Source of the DNA: Pleomorphomonas sp. JP5
GTDB lineage: Bacteria > Pseudomonadota > Alphaproteobacteria > Rhizobiales > Pleomorphomonadaceae
Length of the DNA stretch: 64,000 nt
Direction: 5' to 3'
Assembly: GCF_023721815.1 (NCBI RefSeq)
Contig: NZ_JAMDLI010000007.1
Span: 549,237 to 613,236 of the forward strand
Shown: positions 19,089 through 27,324 of the stretch, in pieces
How the letters are laid out: every line of letters starts with the position of its first letter
How positions within the stretch are numbered: position 1 is the first letter of the stretch
The notes under the pieces: generated by a model
Told to the model about the DNA's origin: nothing
Database searches by the model: none
The model's input: the letters and a program-made list of their open reading frames with translations, nothing else
Position numbers and translations under genes: made by a program

Positions 19089-20168
19089 ATGGTATCGCAC
19101 GACGAGACGCGCTCGGAAGACGCGCCCGCTCAGCCGGCTGCCCGGCCGACGCTCAAGACTATCGCCCGGCTGGCCGGCCTCGGCGTGACGACGGTATCGC
19201 GCGCCCTGCACGATGCGCCCGACATTGGCGAGGAAACCAAGGCGCGCGTCCGCCAACTTGCCGAGAGCCTCGGCTACCAGCCGAACCGGGCCGGTGTCCG
19301 TCTCCGCACCGGGCGCAGTCACGTCATCGCTCTGGTGTTGGCCACCGAGGCCGAGGAGCTGGGTATCAACTCGCAGCTCATCTACGGTATTTCCGAGGCT
19401 CTGTCGGCCTCGGCCTACCAGTTGGTCGTCATGTTGCACGATCCTGCGGCCGATCCGCTGGGACCGATCCGCGACATCGTAGAGGCCGGGGCGGCTGATG
19501 GCATTCTGTTCGCCCGCATCGAACCCAACGATGCGCGCGTTCGCTTTCTGACCGAGCGCGGGGTTCCGTTCGCGACGCATGGCCGCACCGACATGGGAAT
19601 CGTCCATCCCTACTTCGACTTCGACAACGAGGCCTATGCCGAAAGAGCCGTTCGGCGCCTCGCCAGTCTCGGTCGTCGTCGTCTGGCGCTGGTCGGGCCG
19701 CCACCGGGGCTCTCCTACGCGCGCCACATGACGTCCGGCTTCTGCCGGGCAGTCGCGGTCTTGAACCTCGAAAGGGTATCGGTGGGGAGCATCGATACCG
19801 ACAGCCCCCACGAGCGCATCCAGGATGAAATACATCGTTTGATGCGGCGCGCCGATCGCCCGGACGGGTTCGTCAGCGGCGGCGCCGTGGCGGCCCTGTC
19901 GGTGACTGCCGGAGCTGAAGCCGCCGGTCTTGTTCTCGGTCGCGATTTCGACGTGGTGGTGAAAGAGTCCTCCGACCTTTTCCGGAAGTTCCGGCCTGCC
20001 ATCGAAACCGCGCGGGAAGATTTTCGCACCGCCGGGAAGTGGCTTGCCCAAGCGATCATTGGCCGCATCGAGGGTACCGCCGACGTTGATGTTCATTTCC
20101 TGGACGTGCCCAGGATCGAGGTCTCCGAAACCGTGCCGGAGAGAGTTGCCGCCACCGTCGTTCTATGA
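19089..20168 (+). CDS. LacI-family transcriptional regulator
   Basis: This 359-residue regulator has an N-terminal LacI helix-turn-helix (TLKTIARLAGLGVTTVSRALHD, around residues 22-43) after a polar extension. The hinge helix region (YQPNRAGVRLRTGRS) and a periplasmic-binding-protein-like effector domain follow. I chose ATG 19089, though its ribosome-binding site is weak. A TTG at 19035 with GGGAGGGG nearby is a possible alternative. It is divergent from the Dpp-type importer genes and probably represses them through the palindrome at 18948-18961. LacI proteins almost always sense sugars or nucleosides, which bears on the importer's substrate. Confidence 0.88.
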   Translation: MVSHDETRSEDAPAQPAARPTLKTIARLAGLGVTTVSRALHDAPDIGEETKARVRQLAESLGYQPNRAGVRLRTGRSHVIALVLATEAEELGINSQLIYGISEALSASAYQLVVMLHDPAADPLGPIRDIVEAGAADGILFARIEPNDARVRFLTERGVPFATHGRTDMGIVHPYFDFDNEAYAERAVRRLASLGRRRLALVGPPPGLSYARHMTSGFCRAVAVLNLERVSVGSIDTDSPHERIQDEIHRLMRRADRPDGFVSGGAVAALSVTAGAEAAGLVLGRDFDVVVKESSDLFRKFRPAIETAREDFRTAGKWLAQAIIGRIEGTADVDVHFLDVPRIEVSETVPERVAATVVL

Positions 20169-20278
20169 TGACCGCCCAACAGATACGGCAAAGCGCCCGA
20201 TCCGGTCAGGGAAATCGAGCGCTCGGCGTCGGCCGGGGTGGTCGGCCGGGGTTCGTTGGCCCATGACGGGCCGTGGGC

Positions 20279-20437
20279 TCAGCAGTCGAAGGCGCGCTGG
20301 CGGCAGAGGCCGCGCGCTGCGTGGCGCGTCCGAGCCTCGAGATCGTAGCGATCGGCGGCGGTGATGTAGACGAGTTCGCGCTCGGCGGCGGCAGGAGCGC
20401 GGAAGGTCTTTGCGAGGTGCTTCAGGGTGCCGAACAT
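20279..20437 (-). CDS. Small DUF3563-like protein
   Basis: This 52-residue protein begins MFGTLKHLAKTF and has an acidic-basic second half with the pattern YITAADRYDLEARTRHAARG. That resembles small DUF3563-type proteins, whose YDLE-RMR core is common in proteobacteria and has no assigned function. ATG 20437 is preceded by AAAGGAC. A good promoter lies 70 bp upstream at 20504-20532, so it is transcribed alone. No membrane segment or signal peptide is seen; it is probably a small cytoplasmic protein. Confidence 0.7.
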   Translation of the reverse strand: MFGTLKHLAKTFRAPAAAERELVYITAADRYDLEARTRHAARGLCRQRAFDC

Positions 20438-20503
20438 GATTTTTGTCCTTTCCCGTTCCGGGCGTCTCCCGGAACCCGTTTCCGTTCTTTTCTTTGCACC
20501 CCG

Positions 20504-20532
20504 AATATAGCCCCACGCACCCCTCTCTCCAA
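20504..20532 (-). promoter_or_regulatory. Promoter of the DUF3563-like gene
   Basis: On the minus strand TTGGAG (complement of 20527-20532), a 17-bp spacer and TATATT (complement of 20504-20509) form a good housekeeping-type promoter. Transcription would start near 20497 and give a leader of about 60 bases before the small gene at 20437. Confidence 0.65.
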
Positions 20533-20577
20533 TGGGCTGAAGCCGCCGCACCGAGTCGTATTTTCTTTGGGGATGCT

Positions 20578-21603
20578 TCAGTTTTCTTGAGAAAAGCCTT
20601 CCAGCACGATCTTACCGCGTGCTCGGCCGCTCTCGATGATCGCATGGGCGCGGCGGAGGTTGTCGGCGTTGATCGGCCGCAGCACTTCGGTGAGTGTCGT
20701 ACGGAGCCGGCCCGCGTCGACGAGGCGGGCGACCTCGGTAAGCAGCCTCCCCTGTTCCCCCATGTCGGGCGTCTCGAACAGTGAGCGGGTGAACATCAGC
20801 TCCCAATGCACCGACACCGCCTTGCGCTTGAACCCGATGATGTCGAGGCTGTCCGGATCGTCGATCAATCCGAAGCGTCCCTGCGGCGCGATGAGCTTCG
20901 CGATCTCTCCGAGATGGCGATGCGTTTCGGTGGTCGAGAAGACGAAGGCCGGTGCGCCGATCCCGAGTGAGGCTACCTCGTCGGCGAGCGGACGCGAATG
21001 ATCGACGACATGATGGGCGCCAAGCTCGCGCACCCAGGCCGCCGTTTCTGGGCGCGATGCCGTGGCGATAACGGTGAGGTCGGTGAGCGTGCGGGCAAGC
21101 TGGATAGCGATGGATCCGACGCCGCCTGCTCCTCCGACGATCAGAATGGCCTCGGCGGCGCTGGGAACGACGCGCCGCACGTCGAGCCGATCGAACAGCA
21201 TCTCCCAGGCGGTGATGGCGGTGAGCGGCAACGCTGCCGCCTCGGCGTCGGTGAGCGATCTCGGCTTGCGGCCGACGAGACGCTCGTCGACGAGATGGAA
21301 CTGACTGTTTGCACCGGGACGGGCGATCGAACCGGCGTACCAGACCTCGTCGCCGGGGTGAAAGGTGGTCGCCTCGTTTCCCATGGCGACGACGCGGCCC
21401 ACCGCGTCCCAACCGAGCACCTTGAAGGTGCCGGGCGTGGGCGGGGCGCTTTTGCGTATCTTGGTATCGACGGGATTGACCGCGATGGCGGCAACTTCGA
21501 TCAGGAGATCTCGCCCTGTGGCGACGGGTGTCGGCAGGTCGATGTCGAGGAGAGAGTCCGGACGGTCGATGGTGCCGGCTTGACGATAGGCGACGGCTTT
21601 CAT
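20578..21603 (-). CDS. Zinc-type alcohol dehydrogenase-like oxidoreductase (MDR family)
   Basis: This 341-residue medium-chain reductase resembles the quinone-oxidoreductase branch annotated as zinc-binding alcohol dehydrogenase family. An N-terminal GroES-like domain contains NPVDTKIRK and the GWDAVGRVVAMG turn. The nucleotide-binding domain carries the GGAGGVGSIAIQLAR motif near residue 155. The enzyme probably reduces quinones or enones with NADPH. I chose ATG 21603, six bases after AGGAAG; ATG 21606 directly precedes it. It is divergent from an HxlR regulator 101 bp away, a common pairing for electrophile or redox defence. Confidence 0.85.
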   Translation of the reverse strand: MKAVAYRQAGTIDRPDSLLDIDLPTPVATGRDLLIEVAAIAVNPVDTKIRKSAPPTPGTFKVLGWDAVGRVVAMGNEATTFHPGDEVWYAGSIARPGANSQFHLVDERLVGRKPRSLTDAEAAALPLTAITAWEMLFDRLDVRRVVPSAAEAILIVGGAGGVGSIAIQLARTLTDLTVIATASRPETAAWVRELGAHHVVDHSRPLADEVASLGIGAPAFVFSTTETHRHLGEIAKLIAPQGRFGLIDDPDSLDIIGFKRKAVSVHWELMFTRSLFETPDMGEQGRLLTEVARLVDAGRLRTTLTEVLRPINADNLRRAHAIIESGRARGKIVLEGFSQEN

Positions 21604-21704
21604 CATGAGCTTCCTCTTCTGTTGATATGCGCAATAATTTTCCTTACAGACGAGAGGTGCCAATACGCACAACGAACGCAGGTACTGCAGAAAAGGATAG
21701 TGTC

Positions 21705-22151
21705 ATGGCCAAGGTCCGGCATTCCCGTTTTGACTGTGTGCCGGGGTGTTCGGTTGAAGCGGCCGTCGGTCTCATCGACGGCAAGTGGAAGTCGGTGATC
21801 CTCTTTCATCTTCTGGCGAGGACGCTTCGCTTCGGCGAGTTGAGCCGAATCCTCGTCCTGGTATCGCCGCGCATGCTGACCAATCAGCTGCGCGAACTGG
21901 AAGAAGATGGGTTGGTGGTGCGCACCGTCTATCCACAGGTGCCCCCGAAGGTGGAATACTCTTTGTCGCCGCTCGGTCGCTCGATGGAGCCGGTGCTGAT
22001 GGCCCTGAAGACCTGGGGCGACGCAAATATCAGCCGGTTCGGCAAACCGAAGGGACTGGATCCCCGCGAAAAACAAAACCCACCAGTGCCTGCCGGCCAA
22101 ACGGCCGGCGGACACCAGTGGGCAAGATACGATCCTGAGCCGATCGAATAG
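21705..22151 (+). CDS. HxlR-family transcriptional regulator
   Basis: This 148-residue winged-helix regulator has the HxlR signature: Cys in PGCSVEAAVGLIDGKWK, then LRFGELSRILVLVSPRMLTNQLRELEEDGLV. ATG 21705 follows AAAAGGA. HxlR proteins often use the N-terminal Cys to sense electrophiles or oxidants and control a divergent reductase gene, here the MDR oxidoreductase. The last 25 or so residues, rich in Pro and Gly, are not part of the family domain. Their DNA forms the terminator hairpin of the convergent permease gene. Confidence 0.88.
   Translation: MAKVRHSRFDCVPGCSVEAAVGLIDGKWKSVILFHLLARTLRFGELSRILVLVSPRMLTNQLRELEEDGLVVRTVYPQVPPKVEYSLSPLGRSMEPVLMALKTWGDANISRFGKPKGLDPREKQNPPVPAGQTAGGHQWARYDPEPIE
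22069..22122 (-). terminator. Intrinsic terminator of the uracil-type permease, inside the HxlR coding end
   Basis: On the minus strand a long imperfect hairpin is followed by a T-rich run, GGTTTTGTTTTT. The hairpin has a perfect GCCGGCC/GGCCGGC core with AAAC loop and outer CCCAC/GTGGG pairs at 22079-22122. It lies about 47 bases past the permease stop and overlaps the 3' coding end of the convergent HxlR gene. Confidence 0.65.
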
Positions 22152-22168
22152 ATCGGCTGGGGTCTTCG

Positions 22169-23464
22169 TCAGGCCCGCTTCGGGCCGCGATCGAGCAGCG
22201 CGTAGAGCAGGATGGCGCCGAAGGTCGCGGTGCCGATGCCACCCAGCGTGAAGCCGCCGATGTTGAGCGTGAGATCGCCAGCGCCGGCGATAACCGCTGC
22301 CGCCGTGGTGATCAGGTTCTTGGTTTCGGAGAAGTCGACCCTGTTCTCCACCCAGATTCGGCCGGCGGTGGCGGTGATCAGGCCGAAGATGACGATGGAA
22401 AGGCCGCCGATCACCGGGCCGGGGATGGTGCCGATCAGAGCGCCGAACTTGGGCGAGAAGCCGAGCAGGATGGCTATCGCCGCGGCAACGACAAAGATCA
22501 GCGTCGAGTAGATCTTCGTCACCGCCATCACGCCCATGTTCTCGGCGTAGGTGGTAACGCCGGTGCCGCCGAAGGTGCCCGAAAGCATGGTGGCGAGGCC
22601 GTCACCAAGGAAGGCTCGGCCGACGTAGCGGTCGAGGCTGCGACCGGTCATGGCGCCGATTGCCTTGATGTGCCCGAGGTTCTCGGCAACCAGAATGATC
22701 GCCACGGGCGCGATCAGCGCCATGGCGCTCGTCGAGAAGGTCGGGGCGGTGAACGTCGGCAGGCCGAACCAGGGGGCGGCGTCGAGCTTGTCGAAGTCGA
22801 TGGGCGCATCGCCAAACGAGGCAGCCCCCAGCCAGTATACGGCATAGCCGATGAGGCCGCCGATCAGCACCGGAATGCGGCGCAGCATGCCCGGCGCATA
22901 GACGGCGGCGGCGCCGACGGCGACGATGGTGATCAGACCGACCGTCCGGTCGAATCCGGTTGCCGATATGCCCTTCACGGCAATTGGCGCCAGATTGAGG
23001 CCGATGGCGGCGACGATGGCGCCGGTGACGACCGGCGGCATCAGCTTCTCGATCCACTGATAGCCGATCTTGATGACGATCAGGCCGATCAGCGCGTAGA
23101 GCGCGCCCGCCGCGATGATTCCGCCGAGCGCCACGCCGATGTTGACGTTGGCGCCAGTGCCGGCATAGCCGGAGGCAGCCATCACCACGGCGATGAAGGC
23201 AAAGCTCGACCCGAGGTAGGATGGGACGCGGCCTCCGACGATAAGGAAGAATATCAGCGTGCCGATGCCGGAAAACAGTACGGCGACGTTGGGGTCGAAG
23301 CCCATGATGATCGGTGCCAGCACTGTCGAGCCGAACATGGCGACGACGTGCTGGAAGCCGGCGATCAGGGTCTGCGGCCAGGGCAGGCGCTCTTCGGGCG
23401 CGACACGATCGGCGGTGGTCAGCTTCCAGCGCGGAAACCAGCCTTCGGTTGGGCTTGTTGTCAT
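22169..23464 (-). CDS. NCS2-family uracil/xanthine permease (UraA/RutG-like)
   Basis: This 431-residue protein has about 14 membrane segments and should import a nucleobase in symport with protons. The NCS2 landmark VAENLGHIKAIGAMTGRSLD lies in the middle, with the GDGLATMLSGTFGGTGVTTYAENMGVMA segment following it. Both are closer to uracil carriers than to urate carriers. ATG 23464 gives the usual length. A RutR-like operator lies 168 bp upstream, which supports uracil or thymine as substrate and relates it to RutG. No other pyrimidine-degradation gene is in the window. Confidence 0.88.
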   Translation of the reverse strand: MTTSPTEGWFPRWKLTTADRVAPEERLPWPQTLIAGFQHVVAMFGSTVLAPIIMGFDPNVAVLFSGIGTLIFFLIVGGRVPSYLGSSFAFIAVVMAASGYAGTGANVNIGVALGGIIAAGALYALIGLIVIKIGYQWIEKLMPPVVTGAIVAAIGLNLAPIAVKGISATGFDRTVGLITIVAVGAAAVYAPGMLRRIPVLIGGLIGYAVYWLGAASFGDAPIDFDKLDAAPWFGLPTFTAPTFSTSAMALIAPVAIILVAENLGHIKAIGAMTGRSLDRYVGRAFLGDGLATMLSGTFGGTGVTTYAENMGVMAVTKIYSTLIFVVAAAIAILLGFSPKFGALIGTIPGPVIGGLSIVIFGLITATAGRIWVENRVDFSETKNLITTAAAVIAGAGDLTLNIGGFTLGGIGTATFGAILLYALLDRGPKRA

Positions 23465-23759
23465 GATTGTCTCGTCTGTTGTCCCCGGTCCGTCCCCCCG
23501 TGGGCGGCCGCATGGGAAAGGCGAGATGGTCACTATCCCCAACACCTGCGCAGGCGAAAGAGCAGCCTTCTACTAGCATGTCGGACGGTCGGACGCGTGA
23601 CGCGCTGATTTTTATGACGAAAACGAACATTTTGACCATATGGTCAGATTTCAACCCATTGACAATCCACAGAAAAATCAACCTTGCCGGCGCCCGAACG
23701 ACATCGTTTCCCGGGACGAAACGCCTTGACAGTCAGCGCGGCTTGTCGGCAGGTGGAGG
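23465..23759. promoter_or_regulatory. Divergent control region, permease and riboswitch gene
   Basis: This part of the 524-bp gap holds the RutR-like box (23632-23647) serving the minus-strand permease. It also has a TTGACA at 23659-23664 that could be the -35 of the plus-strand cobalamin-riboswitch transcript, although I see no good -10. The bases 23600-23690 are clearly more AT-rich than their surroundings, as expected for promoters. No gene is seen. Confidence 0.5.
23632..23647. promoter_or_regulatory. RutR-type operator
   Basis: TTGACCATATGGTCAG matches the Escherichia coli RutR consensus TTGACCAnnTGGTCAA at 13 of 14 defined positions, and contains the perfect 14-bp palindrome TGACCATATGGTCA. 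It lies 168 bp upstream of the uracil-type permease start. RutR is a TetR-family repressor released by uracil or thymine. No RutR gene is in this window. Confidence 0.75.
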
Positions 23760-23945
23760 CGTGCCAGGTGTTTCGGCGGCATTCGGCCGCCGGGATGAAA
23801 CGGGAACGGGGAAGGATCACGATCCGAAACCCCGGCCGCCCCCGCGACTGTGCGCGGTGAGCCTCCGTCCAGAAAGCCACTGGGATCTCCCCGGGAAGGC
23901 GGACAGCAGGCAGCGATCCGCGAGCCAGGAGACCGGCCTTGCACG
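23760..23945 (+). promoter_or_regulatory. Cobalamin (B12) riboswitch
   Basis: The full pattern of a cobalamin aptamer is present. The closing stem pairs 23760-23768 with 23937-23945 (one mismatch). Between them are a GGGAAC element, the conserved CCCCGCGACTGT core, AGCCACTGG, a GGGAAGGC element and the B12 box AGCCAGGAGACCGGCC at 23923-23938. The start codon of the CbiM-like gene lies 43 bases downstream, with its ribosome-binding site 31 bases after the aptamer. A short hairpin (CCGTC/GACGG, 23958-23973) adjoins that site, so translational control is plausible. It should switch the gene off when B12 is abundant. Confidence 0.95.
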
Positions 23946-23988
23946 AACACTCGGACTCCGTCGGGTGAGACGGAAAAAGGAGACCGAC

Positions 23989-24666
23989 ATGCATATCGAA
24001 CCCGGCCTGGTGGCCGATGGTAAACTGTGGCTCAGCTATCTCACGGCGGCGGGCGCCGCAGGCTACGGCCTGAAGCTTGCCTGGAACATGGCGAAGGAGA
24101 CCGGCGTTCTTTCGCTTGGCTTGCGCTCCGTGGCCACGACCGCGCTCGTCTTTTCCTTCTTCGAGGTATTGCCGCACTATCCGGTTGGCGTCTCCGAGGT
24201 GCATCTCATTCTCGGGTCGACACTGTTCTTGCTGTTCGGCGCGGCTCCTGCCGCCATCGGTCTTGCCTTGGGCCTTCTGATTCAGGGGCTGTTCTTCGCC
24301 CAGTTCGATCTGCCGCAATACGGCATGAACGTCACCACGCTTCTGGTGCCGCTTTTTGGCCTTTCCGCTCTGGCCAACCGCGTCATCGCGCCGGCGACGC
24401 CCTATGTCGAACTGAAGTATCGGCAGGCGTTGGCCCTTTCCACCGCCTATCAGGCGGGTATCGTCGCCTGGGTCGGCTTCTGGGCGCTTTACGGTCAGGG
24501 CTTCACCGTCGACAACTTCGCTGCCATTAGCTCGTTCGGCGGCGCCTACATGCTGGTGATCATCGTCGAGCCGCTTGTCGATCTGGCTGTGCTGGCCGGT
24601 GCCAAGCTCCTTCATGGCCTGCGTGGTAGCTTCCTGGTCGAGCGTCGCCTCTACGACGCCGCCTGA
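23989..24666 (+). CDS. cbiM: CbiM-like cobalt transport protein (ECF substrate-specific component)
   Basis: This 225-residue membrane protein begins MHIEPG, the N-terminus in which CbiM/NikM proteins bind the metal ion through Met1 and His2. About six to seven hydrophobic segments follow, including SEVHLILGSTLFLLFGAAPAAIG, the CbiM-specific region. ATG 23989 has AAGGAG six bases upstream; no other start keeps the metal-binding end. It is under a cobalamin riboswitch, which supports cobalt as substrate. The usual partners CbiN, CbiQ and CbiO are absent, and a terminator follows directly, so it is transcribed alone. Confidence 0.88.
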   Translation: MHIEPGLVADGKLWLSYLTAAGAAGYGLKLAWNMAKETGVLSLGLRSVATTALVFSFFEVLPHYPVGVSEVHLILGSTLFLLFGAAPAAIGLALGLLIQGLFFAQFDLPQYGMNVTTLLVPLFGLSALANRVIAPATPYVELKYRQALALSTAYQAGIVAWVGFWALYGQGFTVDNFAAISSFGGAYMLVIIVEPLVDLAVLAGAKLLHGLRGSFLVERRLYDAA

Positions 24667-24694
24667 CGGCTCCTCTTCGTAAGCCTCTTTTTCC

Positions 24695-24733
24695 GCGCCG
24701 TTCCGGATCTTCGGAGCGGCGCGGTTTGCTTTT
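24695..24733 (+). terminator. Intrinsic terminator of the CbiM-like gene
   Basis: A 10-bp stem (24695-24704 with 24713-24722, one G-U pair) and an 8-base loop are followed by GGTTTGCTTTT. It is 28 bases after the stop codon, and it ends the riboswitch-controlled transcript. Confidence 0.75.
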
Positions 24734-24827
24734 CCGTGAGCTTGCCGCGGCGGCCGCATACTTCGTGTGGCGTCCTGTTGGCATGCCGCCGGTGCGCCTC
24801 GCCATTGCCGGTCGACCTCCGGTGGTC

Positions 24828-24856
24828 TTGACAGTGGAGAACCTTTCCGCATAACG
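24828..24856 (+). promoter_or_regulatory. Promoter of the sugar ABC importer operon
   Basis: TTGACA (24828-24833), a 17-bp spacer and CATAAC (24851-24856) form a strong housekeeping-type promoter. The LacI-type operator at 24859-24872 lies where transcription should begin. This leaves a leader of about 200 bases before the binding-protein gene, with one small hairpin (CCATGC/GCATGG around 24929-24946). No other gene lies in the 405-bp gap. Confidence 0.8.
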
Positions 24857-24858
24857 TC

Positions 24859-24872
24859 GTAAACGTTTACGG
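24859..24872. promoter_or_regulatory. LacI-family operator, importer promoter copy
   Basis: CGTAAACGTTTACG is a perfect 14-bp palindrome immediately after the -10 box of the sugar importer promoter. The identical 14 bases occur at 31727-31740 at the alpha-xylosidase promoter. This position would block transcription initiation when repressor is bound. Confidence 0.85.
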
Positions 24873-25071
24873 GAGCGAGTAGGCAGGGAGGAAAGTCCTG
24901 TCCGAGCTGAGGTCTACGAACGTCATTGCCATGCTTGTGGGCATGGATGGCGAACGGTGTACCTTGCTCTTTTGAGGCTTGGACGATCTGCCGAACCGTC
25001 GCCCGCCCTATCGGTCTCTTCGGTCATCCTTGAGCTAGGACCGGTCGGCCAACTGTGGAGGAGTAGGGAGC

Positions 25072-26301
25072 ATGAAGACATCGGCAATCCTGGGGGCGGC
25101 GCTCTACGCCGGCGCCGCGGCGCTCGGCATGGCGGCGCATGCTGCCGACCCCGTCACCATCACCATCTGGTGTCAGGACGACGAGCGCCAGCCGGGCCTC
25201 AACCTTGCCAAGGAGTTCGGCGAGAAGAACCCTGACATCAAGGTCGTCTACCGACAGATCCATTTCGATGACGTGACGTCAGAGGCCATGCGCGCCTATT
25301 CCACCGGCCAGGCGCCGGACATCATCGCCATCGACAATCCCGAGCACGCGTTGTTCGCCTCGCATGGCGTCTTTCTCGACCTCACCGATCGCATTGCCAA
25401 GTCCGACGTAATCCACAAGGAAGACTATTTCCCCGGTCCGCTTGCTTCCGTCACCTGGGACGGCAAGATCTATGGCGTTCCCAAGGCCACCAACACCATC
25501 GCCCTCTACTACAATGCCGACATGTTCAAGGCGAAGGGGCTCGACCCGGACAAGCCGCCGCAGACCTGGGACGAGATGGTCGACGCTGCGCGCAAGCTCA
25601 ACGATCCCGACAAGAACGTCTATGGCATCGCCTTCTCGGCCAAGGCGTCGGAGGAAGGAACTTTCCAGTTCCTGCCGTGGGCCCAGATGACCGGCGGCGG
25701 CTTCGACAAGATCAACACCGATGGCGCCGTCCGCGCGCTTACCATCTGGAAGACACTGCTCGATGAGAAGCTGGCATCGCCCGATACGCTGACACGCGGT
25801 CAGTGGGATTCCACCGGTACCTTCAACTCGGGGAACGCCGCCATGGTGATCTCCGGGCCGTGGGAACTCAACCGCATGTCGCAGGAAGCCAAATTCGACT
25901 GGCGCGTGACGCTCATGCCTGTGCCGGAAGTTGGCGCGCCGCGCTCGTCGGCCATGGGCGATTTCAACTGGGCGATCTTCAAGAACTCCAAGCATCCGGA
26001 CGCGGCCTTCAAGGCGCTCGAATACTTCGTGTCGCAAGATCCGCGCGTCTTCCCGGACTGGGGGCAGCTCGCCGCTCGCGCCAACATCGAGATCCCCCCG
26101 ACCGGCGACGCCAAGAAGGATGCCGCCGTCAAGGTGTTCATGGAGCAGCTGAAATACGCCCAGCCCCGTGGCCCGCATCCCGACTGGATGAAGATCTCCA
26201 AGGCCATCCAGGACGCGATCCAGTCGGCGCTCACCGGTCAGGCGACGCCCAAGGACGCGCTCGACCAGGCCGCCGCCACCATCCAGGGCATCCTGGGCTG
26301 A
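25072..26301 (+). CDS. Sugar ABC transporter solute-binding protein (CUT1 family)
   Basis: This 409-residue periplasmic protein belongs to extracellular solute-binding family 1. A Sec signal peptide (cleavage near AAHAAD) is followed by [21 protein letters not shown] and [12 protein letters not shown]. The central [24 protein letters not shown] segment is typical of maltose/oligosaccharide binders. ATG 25072 follows GGAG. It is the first gene of a four-gene importer under an operator shared with the alpha-xylosidase gene. The cargo is therefore probably an alpha-xyloside such as isoprimeverose or a related disaccharide, by inference. Confidence 0.92.
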   Translation: MKTSAILGAALYAGAAALGMAAHAADPVTITIWCQDDERQPGLNLAKEFGEKNPDIKVVYRQIHFDDVTSEAMRAYSTGQAPDIIAIDNPEHALFASHGVFLDLTDRIAKSDVIHKEDYFPGPLASVTWDGKIYGVPKATNTIALYYNADMFKAKGLDPDKPPQTWDEMVDAARKLNDPDKNVYGIAFSAKASEEGTFQFLPWAQMTGGGFDKINTDGAVRALTIWKTLLDEKLASPDTLTRGQWDSTGTFNSGNAAMVISGPWELNRMSQEAKFDWRVTLMPVPEVGAPRSSAMGDFNWAIFKNSKHPDAAFKALEYFVSQDPRVFPDWGQLAARANIEIPPTGDAKKDAAVKVFMEQLKYAQPRGPHPDWMKISKAIQDAIQSALTGQATPKDALDQAAATIQGILG

Positions 26302-26315
26302 GTGGATTGAAGATT

Positions 26316-26349
26316 GCGCTTCGGCTTCGGCCGAAGCGCTCCTTTGTGT
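26316..26349 (+). terminator. Hairpin between binding-protein and permease genes
   Basis: A perfect 9-bp stem GCGCTTCGG/CCGAAGCGC (26316-26324 with 26331-26339) and a 6-base loop are followed by TCCTTTGTGT. It probably causes partial termination or protects the upstream mRNA, which raises binding-protein output over permeases. Confidence 0.6.
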
Positions 26350-26421
26350 AGACCGCATTGCCCGGGCAAGGGCGATGCTCCGCGCAGGCGATCGGGCCAG
26401 GCGCGGATGCGGGGAGGACCG

Positions 26422-27324
26422 ATGCGACGCCTCTATTCAAGCCTCGTCGATGGCCGGGGATTCGATCTCTGCCTGATCGGCATCCCGCTCGCCTTTCTCA
26501 TCGTGCTCTCCGGCGTGCCGCTCATCTACAACGTGGTCATGAGCTTCCAGGCCGTGGACATGTTCAGCCTGGGCAGCTTCATCCGTCCCTGGGTCGGCTT
26601 TGAAAACTACCGTCAGCTGATCGCCCAGCCCGAGTTCTGGCCGATCATGGGCCACACGGCGACCTTCCTGGCCGCCTCCATCGCCGGCCAGTTCCTGCTC
26701 GGCTTCGCGCTCGCCCTGTTCTTCTGGACGAATTTCCCCGGCGCCTCGTGGCTACGTGGCCTGTTCCTTGTGTCCTGGGTGATGCCGGGCCTCGTGGTCG
26801 GCGCCGTCTGGAACTGGCTGCTGTCGGGCGACTTCGGCGTCTTCAACTTCGTGCTGCGCGAGCTTCACGTCATTTCCGGCAACGTCTTCTGGCGCTCCGA
26901 CCCAACCTTCTCCCTGTGGAGCGTCATCATCGCCAACATTTGGCTCGGCGCCTCCTTCAACATGATCCTGCTTTCGGTTGGCCTGTCGTCCATCCCTGGC
27001 GATCTCTACGAAGCGGCGGAGCTCGACGGCGCCGGTGCTCTCACCCGGTTCTGGACCATCACGCTGCCGATGATGCGCTCGACCATCGGTGCGCTGATCT
27101 CGCTTGGCCTGATCTTCACGTTGCAGCAGTTCGATCTGTTCGCCGCCATCACCGCCGGCGGTCCGAGCAACTCGTCCAATGTCGCGCAATACTGGGCCTG
27201 GGACCTCTCGTTCAAACAGTACGACTTTGCCAAGGGGGCGGCCATTTCGGTGATCATGATCGTCGTCGTGATGCTCGCGTCCGTCTATTACGTCCGGTCG
27301 ACCCGTCACGAGGTGAGAGGATGA
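26422..27324 (+). CDS. Sugar ABC transporter permease (MalF-like, CUT1)
   Basis: This 300-residue inner-membrane permease has about six segments and the EAA loop EAAELDGAGALTRFWTITLP that docks the ATPase. ATG 26422 has GGGGAGG five bases upstream and gives the normal CUT1 length; upstream starts lie in the hairpin leader. Its stop overlaps the next permease start (ATGA). It pairs with the MalG-like protein to form the membrane channel of the probable alpha-xyloside importer. Confidence 0.92.
   Translation: MRRLYSSLVDGRGFDLCLIGIPLAFLIVLSGVPLIYNVVMSFQAVDMFSLGSFIRPWVGFENYRQLIAQPEFWPIMGHTATFLAASIAGQFLLGFALALFFWTNFPGASWLRGLFLVSWVMPGLVVGAVWNWLLSGDFGVFNFVLRELHVISGNVFWRSDPTFSLWSVIIANIWLGASFNMILLSVGLSSIPGDLYEAAELDGAGALTRFWTITLPMMRSTIGALISLGLIFTLQQFDLFAAITAGGPSNSSNVAQYWAWDLSFKQYDFAKGAAISVIMIVVVMLASVYYVRSTRHEVRG

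Noticed and set aside
22138-22158. GCCGATC/GATCGGC hairpin at the HxlR stop
   Set aside because: No T-run on either strand; the stronger terminator is at 22069-22122.
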